From: Azolla caroliniana
Lineage: Eukaryota; Polypodiophyta
DNA: 64,000 nucleotides
NCBI GenBank assembly: GCA_043228905.1
Contig: JBHGNT010000011.1
Span: forward strand, 1,984,001-2,048,000
Direction: 5' to 3'
Both the position numbers and the translations under genes were made by a program. Below are positions 19,826 to 30,314 of this stretch, in pieces. How positions within the stretch are numbered: the stretch's first letter is position 1; each line of letters begins with the position of its first letter. The notes under the pieces were generated by a model. It was not told the origin of the DNA, ran no database searches, and saw only the letters and a list, made by a program, of their open reading frames with translations.

Positions 19826-22800
19826 CCCCCTTCACTCCGAAATGGGATGTTTCGTCAGCTCGATCCGCGTCCGGCATGCGTCCAACTTGTCGGGTGTCAA
19901 CACTTTGGTCAGCATGTCCGACCCGTTCTCCTCCGTGTGGATTTTTGTCAGCACGAACTCTTCATCTTCTACTCTTTCCCGGATCCAGTGGTACCTCCGC
20001 TGGATATGTGTCGTCCGGGAATGGAAGGCCGCGTTCTTTGCAAGGTGGATGGCACTCTGACTGTCGCAATAGAGCTGGTATTCCTTCTGTTGGATCCCTA
20101 GCTCACCGATGAAGTCCTTCATCCAGATTATTTCCTTGCCAGCTTCCACAACTGCCATGTACTCCGCTTCCGTGGTTGACAACGCAGCCATCTTCTGAAG
20201 TCTCGATTGCCACGAGACAGCTCCCCCTACACAAGTCATGACATATCTGGATGTCGACCAGTTGGTATCCACATCAACCGACATATCCAAATCCGTGAAT
20301 CCGTTAAGTTGGGGATTACCGGAGCCGAATCGGAGGCACATGCTCGAGGTGCCTTTCAAATACCAGAGTATCCACTTGACCGCGTTCCAGTGCTCTCTTC
20401 CGGGATTCCTCATGAACCGGCTCACCACTCCGACTGCATATCTGATATCCAGCCGGGTACATACCATCACGTACATCAAGCTCCCAATGGCAAAGGCATA
20501 TGGTATCTTCATCATATCTGCCTTCTCTACCTTTGTCCTTAGGAACTTCTTTCCGGATAGCTTGCAGTTTGCCGGAAGTGTTGATCCGTCCGGTTTCGCA
20601 TCTGACATGTTGAACCGCTAAAGCACCTTCGTCATGTACTTTTCCTGTGACACCCACAATAGCTTCTTCGACCAGTCCCGGATGATGTGCATCCCCAATA
20701 TCTGTCTTGTCGGACCCAAGTCTTTCATTAAGAAGGTCTGGTTCAGAGCCTTCTTCAGCATCTGAATCTTGCCTTGGTCTCGTCCAACGATCAGCATATC
20801 ATCCACATACAAGAGGAGTATCAAGAAATCTCCTCCGTCGAATTTCTTCACAAACACAAAGTGATCGGCTTGCGTCTTGTGGTACCCTTGGTCAGTCATG
20901 AAGGAGTCCAATTTCCGGTACCCTTGTTGGGGAGCTTGCTTCAGTCCGTATAGGCTCTTCTTCAGCCGACACACCAGGTGCTCCTTCCCTTTCTTCTCAA
21001 ATCCTTCCGGTTGATGCATGTAGATCTCTTCTTCGAGGTCACCATGGAGGAATGTTGTCTTCACGTCCAGTTGCTCTACCTCAAGGTCCATGTTTGCCGT
21101 TATGCCCAATACCATACGGATGGATGTCATCTTTACTACCAGGGCAAAGATCTCATCGAAATCCACTCCTTTCTACTGCTAGAAGCCCTTCACCACGATT
21201 CGGGTCTTATACCTGGGTGGGTTTCCGGCACCTCCTAGTTTCAATTTGTACACCCACTTATTCCGGAGTGCTCTCTTCCCTTTCAGCAACTCCGTTAGTT
21301 CATATGTGTGGTTCTCATGTAGGGAATCCATCTCATCCTACATGGCACTCAACCATTTGCGGTTGTGGGTGTCTCTCTTTGCTTCTTCGAAGCTTTCTGG
21401 CTCCCCCTCATCGATTAGCAACACATGCTCTGCATCCGGAAATCTCCGGGGGGCTCTTATTTCTCGGAGAGGATATCTCCGTCCCTGGTTTCTAACTACC
21501 AGCTCCTCCGTTTGTTCCGAATCCGAATCTTATTCGAGATCTTGTCTGGTTCCGGTGTCTTCTTCTTCTTCTTCTTTGGTCGGTTCGGTTTCTTGTCTGA
21601 ATCCGGCCAGTTCGTCGAGTGTCATCTAGTTACTAGCTAACATCCGGCTTTCAACTGGGTTGGTCCTTGGGTCCTCAGGCCGGTTTTCATTAGATGATCC
21701 GGAGTTGGAAATCTTCTTCTCCGACTCCCAGTCGGCAATGGTCCTATCTTCCATGAAGACTATGTCCCGACTCTGAAACACCTTCTTGTCGACCAGATCC
21801 CACACCCGGTAACCAAACTCATCGTCGCCATATCCAAGTAATATGCATGGCTTGGACTTAGGATCCAACTTTGCTCTCTTGTCCTTCGTCACATACATGT
21901 ATGCGAGACATCCGAACACCTTCAGATGCCAGTAAGAGACATCTTTACCGGTTCATACTTTCTGAGGTGTGTCTCCGTCCAAGGGTATTGAGGGTAATCT
22001 GTTTATCACATAGGTCGCCGTCGACAGCACCTCAGCCCAAAACGTCTTGGGTAACTTGGCATGTGCGAGCATGCTCCGGACTCTCTCCATTATGGTCTGG
22101 TTCATCCTTTCGGCCAGCCCATTTAGTTCCGGCGTCTTCAGCACGGTGAATTCGAACCGGATTCCCTTCGACTAGCAGAACTCCACAAACTACCCTCGGT
22201 ATTCTCCTCCGTTATTTGCTCAAACCGCCTTCAACTTCCGGCCGGTTTCTCTTTCCACTCTCGCATGGAGCTCCTTGAAGACGGATAGCACCTGATCGTT
22301 CGTCTTCAATTGTGAGACCCATAGCTTCCGGTTGTGGTCATCTATGAACGTCACAAATTACTGGGTTCCGGCATGTGATTTCGTGTCCACTTGACAAACA
22401 TTGGTATGCACCAGCTCTAGTGGTGCATTCTGTCTCATCGGTGTCCTTGACCGGAAGGAGGTTCGGTTTTGCTTGCCGGCGAACCAGTCAGTGCACTTCT
22501 CAAGTTGCACGTCCTTCACCGGAATGAGGTTGTCTTCGACAAGCCTCTTCATCCCCTTCTCACTCATGTGACACGGTCTTTTGTGCCACAGCTCACCGGC
22601 AATGTCGGATGCTACGTTCACTTCTTCCCAGCATGTCCGAGCATTCATCAAGTACAGTGTGTTGATCTTCCGGGCTCGAGCCAATATTAGGCTCCCTTTG
22701 CTGAACTTCATGACTCCGTTCCGGATGCTACCCGTGTAGCCTTCATCATCTAGCCGACCAGCTAATATCAGGTTCAGTCGAACATCCGGAACGTGTCGGA

Positions 22801-23060
22801 CATCCTTCTGTAGCAACTTGCATCTGGTTGATATCATCAACAACACATCTCCTATGCCTATAATTCGGCATGTCCCTTCATTCCCCATCCGAACACAATC
22901 ATGCTCACCGGCTATGTAGGATGAGAAGCATTTCCGGTCCGGGGTAAGGTGGAACGACGCTTCGGAATCGACAACCCACGTTGTCTCGTCGGCGGCAAGG
23001 TTCAACTCACTCTCCTCGGTGATGAGCATTAGTTCTTCTTCACTTACCGCGATCGTCGTC
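19826..23060 (-). pseudogene. Copia-B pol: protease, integrase, RT, RNase H
   Basis: Decayed copia pol. The frame 22358-23029 has W-V-V-D-S-E-A-S-F-H-L (D-S-E instead of D-S-G in protease) and the GAG-pre-integrase W-H-K-R-P-C-H. Integrase remnants at 21953-22350 include N-G-L-A-E-R-M-N-Q-T. RT at 20618-21166 has Q-L-D-V-K-T-T-F-L-H-G-D, S-L-Y-G-L-K-Q-A-P and a clean Y-V-D-D-M box. RNase H at 19832-20608 has S-T-T-E-A-E-Y-M-A and C-D-S-Q-S-A-I. Several stops and frameshifts separate the blocks. Same family as Copia-D and the fragment at 7036. Confidence 0.87.
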
Positions 23061-23730
23061 GCTCCCTTCTAGTCTGGGCCTCGTCGATCCGAACCGTTTT
23101 GGTCTGGTGACTTCTTCGAATCGGTGTTGTTGGTTCCCTTGTCTTTCCAGAAATGCTGACAATTCTTCTAGAAGTGTCTCGGGTTGCTGCAATAGAAGCA
23201 AGTGGGCCTCCCCCTTGACTTTGATCGTGTCCCGAGTTTTCCCGGTTCTGGGGACTCCGATTCCTTTGTCTTCCGCTTTCCGATTCGGTAAGGAGGGCTT
23301 TGTCATCGGAGATCACCTCCTTGTCTTTCCGACGCGCCTCCTCATCTAGCAAGCTTGACTTGACTCTTGCTAGGGATAGTTGTTTTCCTTCCGGCCCGGC
23401 GTTGCCCAACGTGACAACTCATGTCTCCCAACTATCTGGGACGGAACCGAGCAGGAGTAGAGCAAGTACCTCATCGGCGAGAGGTACTTCCAATGAGGTT
23501 TCCTGATATATCAGCCCCTGGATGGCATTTATGTGCTCCGCCATACTAGAGTCGTCCTGGTACCAGAGCCTCACTAGCTTCCGGAATGCCGAAACCCGAT
23601 TAACGGCATTCTTGTTCTAGAACATGATGTCGATCTTCTCCCAGAGTTCATGATCCTTGCTCTCTTCATTGAAGTTGTTGTACAACCTCATGTCGATGAA
23701 GCACCGGATGTATGTCGTCATCGTCATGTG
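23061..23730 (-). pseudogene. Copia-B gag, second part
   Basis: Continues the gag that starts at 29612 after the Copia-A insertion (junction at the ATGTG duplication). Reads Y-I-R-C-F-I-D-M-R-L and M-A-E-H-I-N-A-I-Q-G-L-I, with in-frame TAG and TGA stops, then a zinc knuckle C-F-Y-C-S-N-P-R-H-F, a stop, K-N-C near 23155-23200. Copia-D carries the same gag without the insertion. Confidence 0.75.
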
Positions 23731-23820
23731 TGAAAAGAATGATGTGCGGAAGCAATATAGGAAAACCGAACAACAGAAAATGTAGGTTTAATGGAAAGCT
23801 TAGGTCTTCACAGTACGCAC

Positions 23821-23859
<39 letters not shown>

Positions 23860-24162
23860 ACACAAGAACTTAGATTCGAAAAATAATACTCAATTTGTAC
23901 ATAGGATGTGCTCAGTGAGCACTTTTATACAAGCCCTGACAGTGGGCTGACACAAGTATTGACAGTACTTGACTGCTCATAAATGAGCCTCGACACTTAC
24001 TCCCAAAACTATTCCTTACGAGGAATATCTTTCTAACGGCCTTCTGGTCTACGCACCGATACGGCCTTTCTACGCACCGGTCTGCGTACCGGTTTTATGC
24101 ACCTAGTCTACGCACTGGTTACGCATCGTATTATGCACAAATGTTGAGCTTGTATCTCAACA
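23731..24162 (-). repeat. Copia-A 3' LTR
   Basis: 432 bp from T-G-A-A-A-A-G-A-A-T-G to T-C-T-C-A-A-C-A, matching 29026-29445 with about eight substitutions by eye plus a length change in the (GA)n run at 23825-23856. The left flank 23726-23730 is ATGTG. A polypurine tract (minus G-A-G-G-G-G-G-A-G) lies at 24163-24171. Confidence 0.92.
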
Positions 24163-24249
24163 CTCCCCCTCAAGCTCAACTTGAGGTTCCGCCTGCTCTG
24201 TCGGACCTACACTCCGGCTTCTCCTAGCTCCACGCCTCGCTCGCGCTCC

Positions 24250-24729
24250 TCAGCCTATTCGACTACGTGCGCTTCGACCCTTCTGGTCGACTTGTCTACT
24301 CCCACGGCCCTTCACAAATCCCTTGTTGTCATGGTGTTGGCGCTTCTCTTGCTGCCTTCTTTTCCGCTTGGCCCTCAGTTGATTCAGTGTATCTGAATCA
24401 AACATCCGAACCGACTCGGCTACCTCCGATCGGTTTTCGCTCTCATCCGAGCTCTCATCCGAGTTGGCTGTCTCCAACTCGTCTGTGCTCTTCTCGCTCT
24501 TGACGGCGTCATCTCCCCCATGCCTGGTTGGCTTTGGCTCTTTCTTTCGGCTACTCCCCTTGTGTCCGCTTTCGGACTCTTCCGCGGATCCGCTCTCGGC
24601 TTCTTCAGCCGATCCGAAGTCTTTTCCGCTCCTTTCCTGCTCCCTTTCGTGGTCATCTGGGACGTTTCTCCCCCTCAAGTTCGGCACGTCGAAGTGACAC
24701 AACCCAAGCGCACCCGAAAATTGCCGCAA
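24250..24729 (-). pseudogene. Copia-A polyprotein C-terminal extension
   Basis: After the usual copia end (D-I-F-T-K-P-L-G-L-D-K-L-R-Q-F near 24720-24750), the frame stays open for about 140 more codons to a stop at 24250. The extension is very hydrophilic: Ser/Glu-rich (S-A-E-E-A-E-S-G-S-A-E-E-S-E-S-G), then Lys/Arg-rich (R-A-K-R-K-R-R-Q-Q-E-K-R). I recognise no domain; it could be a chromatin- or nucleic-acid-binding tail or a spacer. No stop occurs in it, although the rest of pol has several. Confidence 0.6.
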
Positions 24730-27530
24730 CTTGTCCAGACCAAGAGGCTTGGTGAAGATGTCGGCGGTCTGCCGATCCGTCGGAACATATTGAAGTTCGA
24801 CTTCAGCAGAAAGGACACGCTCTCAGACAAAATGGTAGTGCACCTCAATGTGGTTGGTATGTGCGTGGAAGACGGGGTTCTTCGCAAGTTGGATGTTGTT
24901 GAGGTTGTCGCAGTAGATCGTCGTTGGATCGGACACCTCCTCCTGCAAATCCTTAAGTAGCCGCTTCAACCAAATGGCTTCGCATGTTGCGACAACCGCT
25001 CCTCTATAGTCGGCTTCGGTGCTCGACAGTGCAACTGTCGGCTGCTTCTTGCTACTCCACGCTATCGCGACACTCCCAAGAGAGAACGCATGTCCGGACG
25101 TGGATCGGTGATCGGCGACATTGCCGGCCCAGTCGGCATCAGTGTAGCCGACCAACTGCGGGGCTGTATCGGTCCGATATAGCAGTCCGCGGTCCTTAGT
25201 GCCGCTTACGTATCGCAGTACGCGTTGCGTACACTGAAGGTGCTCCTTGGTAGGTCGCGCCATGAACTGATTGATCACCCCGACCGGATAACTGAGATCG
25301 GATCGGGTGATGGTCAAGTAGATAAGGCTTCCAACAACTTGTCGGAACCTTGTCGGATCGCAAACCTTGCCGGAATTGGGGCGAAGCTTGACAGTTCTGT
25401 CTAGAGGAGCCGAGACGGACTTACAGTCTGCCATCCCGAATTTGAAGAGCATATTCAGTGCGTAATGACATTGGCTGATTAGTATGCCTTCGGGGGTGCG
25501 GATCACTTCGATCCCGAGGAAGTAATGAAGGTCCCCTAGATCCTTCATGTTGAATGATGCCGCAAGCTAGAGCTTCATGCGGTTGATTTCACCTAGGTCA
25601 GCGCCGGTGATGACCAAGTCATCAACATAGAGTAAAATACTGACCGGCCCAAGTCGACCTTTCCGAATGAACAATGAGGAGTCCGATTTTGACGTCGCAA
25701 AGCCCATCCGACGTAGCCAATGCGTGATTTTCGCATTCCAGGCACGCGGGGCTTGCTTCAGTCCGTAAAGGGACTTCTTCAATCGGCATACTGCCGACGT
25801 GTTCGGTCCGGAGTGAAATCTAGGGGGTTGAACCATGTACACTTGGTCCTCAAGCTCACCTTGTAGGAATGCATTCTTTACATCCATCTGATGTAGATGC
25901 CACCCCTTGGCCGCGGCTACTGCGAGCAAAACACGGACTGTCGTCATCTTTGCAATCGGCGCAAACGTCTCGTCGTAGTCGATGCCGTGTTTCTGCGCGT
26001 AGCCTTTTGCCACTAACCGGGCCTTGTATCGGTTGACCGAGCCGTCGGTGTTGTACTTAATTTTGTACACCCACCTACACCCAATCGGCTTCACACCCTT
26101 CGGTGCGTCAACCAGGTCCTAGGTCTCGTTTTCCGCCAATGCGTGCATCTCTCTTCCTCCATCGCGGCGCGCCAATTCGTGTCCTTCGCCGCTTCTGCGT
26201 AGCTCTCCGGCTCACGCACTTCCGCTACACGGGTCATGTACGCATAGTGATGCGCCATGTACTCGTTGTATCCGAACCGCACAACTAGGTTCTTTTGGCG
26301 GGTAGATCGGCGCAATCGGTCATTTGCCGATGTCGAGGTCTTCTCAGCCGACGTGGACTTCATTCCTGAAGGCCCGTCGCCGCTTCCCTCGAAGTCGGAG
26401 TCGCGTCGGTCCGACCCATTCCTATCCGTGCCGGAATCTGACACCTTCTTCTTCCCTTTCTCTTCACGCGTAAGCCGTCTCCTCGGCTTCCTACGCGGGG
26501 AATGCACGGCCGAGTCTCCACTACTCGCCGGCTCTTCATCGGACTGATCGTACCGACTCAATCGTCCATCCGGTCCATTTAACCAAACTGAAATCGGACT
26601 CTCTTCGGGGGTCCCGATTTCAAGCTCAGCCGGAGGCACCTCGGCCTCGCTGTCCTCATTGTCAGAACTCGGATTGGAGGTGAGTTCCGGAGTCGGAGGC
26701 AAGTACCAAGACGCGGACTCATCAAACACAACGTCGCGGCTCACGCGCAGTTGTTTGGTGCGCGGGTTATAGCACTTATAACCCTTCTACTCGTCCGAAT
26801 AACCGACCAAGATACACTTCTCGGCTTTTGCGTCCAACTTCCTCCTTTTCTCCTTCGGCACATGTACATACGCAATGCTACCGAAAACTCGTAAGTGTCG
26901 CAAGTTCGGCTTTGTTCCAAAGTATAGCTCGTGCGCCGACACTTTTTCTCCGATTCGGTTCTGGATGTATACAGCGGTTCTTACCGCCTCGGCCCAATAG
27001 AACTTGGGCAAGCTCTTCTCCTCCAGCATTGCGCGTGCAGCTTCCACAACTGACCAATTTTTTCTCTCGGCCACGCCGTTTTGCTCCCGCGTGTATCTAC
27101 AACTGAATTCGCGTTGAATTCCCATCTGTTGTAGATAACCGTTGAATTGACCGGAAAAGTATTCTTTTCCGCCATCCGACCGCAGGCACTTGATCTTTCT
27201 TCCTGTTTCCGTTTCCACGAACCCTTTGAGGTCCCGGAAACAGTCGAAGACATCGCTTTAGCTCTCAATGAGGTAGATCCACGTGTGCCACGTGTAGTCG
27301 TCGATGAAGGAGACAAAATATCGGATCCCGCCAAGACTAACGTTTTGTGCCGGCCCCCACACATTAGAGTGTATCAAGTCTAGCTTATTCCGGCTCCGAT
27401 TACGCTCGTTTGGGAAAGGAAGTCAATGTTGCTTCCCAAGCTGGCAGGCTTCACAAATTTGTGCCTTCCGGCCACTAAATTTGGGCAATCCAAACACCAC
27501 TTGTTTCGATTGCAGGTCTTGAAGCCACTA
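24730..27530 (-). pseudogene. Copia-A pol: integrase, RT, RNase H
   Basis: Integrase near 26787-27530 with C-L-R-S-D-G-G-K-E-Y-F and Q-N-G-V-A-E-R-K-N; then an acidic linker at 26091-26744 with S-R-D-V-V-F-D-E-S. RT at 25567-26094 has Q-M-D-V-K-N-A-F-L-Q-G-E-L, S-L-Y-G-L-K-Q-A-P-R-A-W and Y-V-D-D-L-V-I. RNase H at 24823-25548 has G-Y-T-D-A-D-W-A-G, S-S-T-E-A-D-Y and Y-C-D-N. A handful of stops (for example at 27528, 26787, 25567 and 24823) and one frameshift near 26140 inactivate it. The LTR pair is still nearly identical, so decay is recent or point-mutational. Confidence 0.9.
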
Positions 27531-28943
27531 GTAGTTGACGTGGCCTATCCGTTTGTGCCATAAGTCGATGTCCAACTCGACTTTTTGTCCCTTCGCGAAC
27601 ATTGCGGTGCCACCGTCAGTAGAGTCGAGGATAAACATCCTCCCATCTCTACGCCCTTGCGCAATAATACGGCCTTCTTCCTCAATGAAGCACCTAAGAT
27701 GCGTAAACCGAACCTGCATCCCCTGGTCGACGATCTGCCCGACCGACACCAGATTCTTCGTGATGGACAGGACGTGTAACACGTTCATAAGTTTCCCTTT
27801 CTGCCTGACATGGCTCAAGGGAACTTCACCGACATTCGCGATCGGATGCGGAGTGTCGTCTCCAGTTGCGACTACTCCTGGTTGCGTCGGTTTCTCAAGG
27901 TATGAGAACCACTCCTTGTGGCACGTCATGTGGTTTGATGCGCCGGAGTCGACATACCACACCTCGTCTGATTTTGGGATGGATTGTTTCATTGAGTTTG
28001 CTTCGTGTCTCGTCACGAAGACTAACCCTTTTCCGGATCCTTCGGCGTAGTGCGATCGTTGCCGATTTCCTTTGTCGGTATGTCCGGAACCAGACCTCTC
28101 CGACTCGGCGCGCTTCTTCCAGCACTTGCTCTCCCTGTGACCTTTCTTGCCACAGTACCAGCATTTCGTGGTGGATTTCCCTTTCTGGTTCTCGTCGCCT
28201 CGACTCCCCCTATTTCCGGAGGGTCCGGAATTGCTGTCGGCATCACTTTGATGCGTTCTTCCTTGATCCCGTTGGCCGCCTCCATTGCGTACCAACTCGC
28301 CTCGTCCGCCACGACCATGAGGCCTTTCTCCCTCCGTGTACAACATCTTGTTGTCGGTGTGCGTGCTCGTCGACACACCCGCGTCGTTCTCCTCTACCAG
28401 GAGCATTGACTGTAAGTCGAAAAAGGACGGCGTATTCTCCCGGGTACACACTGCAGTTCGGAACGCCTCGAACTTTGACGCCAAACCCCCGAGACAGACC
28501 TGGACCATCTCGCTTTCCTCGATGTTCACATCGATGGAAGCTAAGGAGTCGCATATGTCCTTAATCCTCGAGGTATAGTTAGCCACTGACAAATCGCGTT
28601 GTCGTAGGTTGCTCAACTCCTGTCGAAGCTGAAGCTTCCTAGCTGTGGTGCTCGCGGCAAAAATCTTCTTTAGATTTTCCCATGCACCCTTCGGCGTTTT
28701 TGCATCCCGAACGTAGATTAGCAACTGTTCACCCACACAAGACACGAAGTAGTATAGCACTCTGCTCGCCGATTGTTCCCACGCCGGGAAGTCTTTGTGT
28801 GTCGAATCGGGTGTTGTGTCATTTCCTCCATCGACATAGTAACCATGTCCGAGCAAGTACTAGTGCATCTTGTAGGACCAAGATGTGTAGTTGGTTCTGT
28901 CGAGCTTCTCCGTTGGAAGCGAGCTAGCCATTCCTCTGTCCAT
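27531..28943 (-). pseudogene. Copia-A gag and protease
   Basis: ATG at 28941-28943 (or the second at 28929-28931). One in-frame TAG at 28860-28862 falls between M-H and Y-L-L-G-H-G-Y, a position normally Gln in this gag type. The frame from 28856 to 27528 is otherwise open: gag core Q-L-R-Q-E-L-S-N-L-R-Q-R-D, a zinc knuckle C-W-Y-C-G-K-K-G-H-R-E-S-K-C near 28115-28165, a retropepsin site W-Y-V-D-S-G-A-S-N-H-M near 27925-27965, and GAG-pre-integrase L-W-H-K-R-I-G-H. It ends at a TAG after H-V-N-Y. Confidence 0.9.
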
Positions 28944-29013
28944 CGTTTTCCTTGTTCTTCTTTGTTGGTTTTTCCTTCAAGCAAAGTCAGCTGCAGAGGT
29001 TCTCAACCCTCGC

Positions 29014-29025
29014 GCTCTGATACCA
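29014..29025 (-). promoter_or_regulatory. Copia-A primer binding site
   Basis: The minus strand reads TGGTATCAGAGC exactly, abutting the LTR end: the initiator Met-tRNA site. Confidence 0.92.
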
Positions 29026-29445
29026 TGAAAAGAATGATGTGCGGAAGCAATATAGGAAAACCGAACAACAGAAAACGTAGGTTTAATGGAAAGCTTAGGT
29101 CTTCACAATACGCACAGGAGAGAGAGAGAGAGAGAGAGAGTAACACAAGAACTTAGATTCGAAAAATAATACTCAATCTGTACATAGGATGTGCTCAGTG
29201 AGCACTTTTATACAAGCCCTGACAGTGGGCTGACACAAGTACTGACAGTACTTGACTGCTCATAAATGAGCCTCGACACTTACTCCCAAAACTATTCCTT
29301 ACGAGGAATATCTTTCTAACGGCCTTCTGGTCTACGCACCGATACGGCCTTTCTACGCACCGGTCTGCGTACCGGTTTTATGCACCCAGTCTACGCACTG
29401 GTTACGCATCGTATTACACACAAATGTTGAGCTTGTCTCTCAACA
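29026..29445 (-). repeat. Copia-A 5' LTR
   Basis: 420 bp, partner of 23731-24162. The flank 29446-29450 is ATGTG, identical to 23726-23730: a perfect 5-bp target duplication. The full element is therefore 23731-29445 and lies inside the Copia-B gag. It contains a (GA)n run at 29119-29139. Confidence 0.93.
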
Positions 29446-29612
29446 ATGTGCATCACCTCCCACACTGTGGCGTCAATCTTATCCGGTCTCTTGTCTCTGA
29501 ACTGAACTGGCAACCAAAGATCTTTCACCACCAGCATATCCCTCATCTTCGACTTCCACACTGAGTAGTTCGAGCCGATGAGCTTGAACATGCCGCCAAA
29601 CAATTCTTCCAT
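29446..29612 (-). pseudogene. Copia-B gag, first part
   Basis: Starts at ATG 29610-29612 (M-E-E-L-F-G-G-M-F-K-L) and reads W-K-S-K-M-R-D-M-L-V-V-K-D-L up to the Copia-A insertion; the frame continues at 23730. The same N-terminus occurs in Copia-D at 61353. Confidence 0.85.
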
Positions 29613-29626
29613 TTTCAGTGTTGTTC

Positions 29627-29638
29627 GCTCTAATACCA
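29627..29638 (-). promoter_or_regulatory. Copia-B primer binding site
   Basis: The minus strand reads TGGTATTAGAGC, one mismatch from the Met-tRNA site, three bases from the LTR end. Confidence 0.82.
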
Positions 29639-29641
29639 GAT

Positions 29642-30147
29642 TGTGAGGAATAGTGCGGAATACTACTCGGCCACAACCGAGTCTTGAATCACTTCGATAA
29701 GAGTGCAACACAGGAATGGGAATAGATGTACACACAAAAAAGAGTACACAGGATGTTTACGTGGAAAACCCTAAATGGGAAAAACCACGGGAGCCCACAG
29801 ACTCCGAACTATCACTATGAAGAGAAGGGGTACAATTAGAGACTCATAGGCAACAACCTCGAGCTCGGTTTCTTCACCAAGCGGCAGTTACAACAAAGCA
29901 TCACTCTGTATCTCTCTCCCTCTCTCTCTATCGCTCTCTATACAACAGTTACAACAACAATAACGACTACACATATAAAGTGATTGCCCTAAGTCATATT
30001 TATATTTATATGAACTTAGGGCTATTTACAAATATAGCCTCAATGGGCTTTCTCAGAAACATATTTACACATATGTCTTCTACATCCGGTTCTCACCAGG
30101 TCTTCTATGTTCTCAAGATCCCATCCGGAGGGACCGAAATCCCAACA
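29642..30147 (-). repeat. Copia-B 5' LTR
   Basis: 506 bp, matching 19270-19821. In element sense it runs from TGTTGGGATTTC to CCTCACA. Differences from the partner are clearly more numerous than between the Copia-A LTRs, in keeping with Copia-B being the older, host element. Confidence 0.85.
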
Positions 30148-30314
30148 TGTACTAGGCTAGATTCGTGGGCCTCCAACGGTCTATCGGTTCCAATCCGATC
30201 TAGCTCCTGGTTCCGGATACCATCCGAACACCAATCTAGTTCTTCGTTCCGGACTCCGATCCAGCTCTGGCTTGTTCAACTGATCTGGATCTGGTTGAGC
30301 TTGTCTACTCAACA
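30148..30314 (-). repeat. Copia-C 5' LTR, outer part
   Basis: Resumes after Copia-B and ends G-C-T-T-G-T-C-T-A-C-T-C-A-A-C-A, the same terminus as the Copia-A LTR (G-C-T-T-G-T-C-T-C-T-C-A-A-C-A). With 19026-19269 it makes one LTR of roughly 410 bp. Confidence 0.68.
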
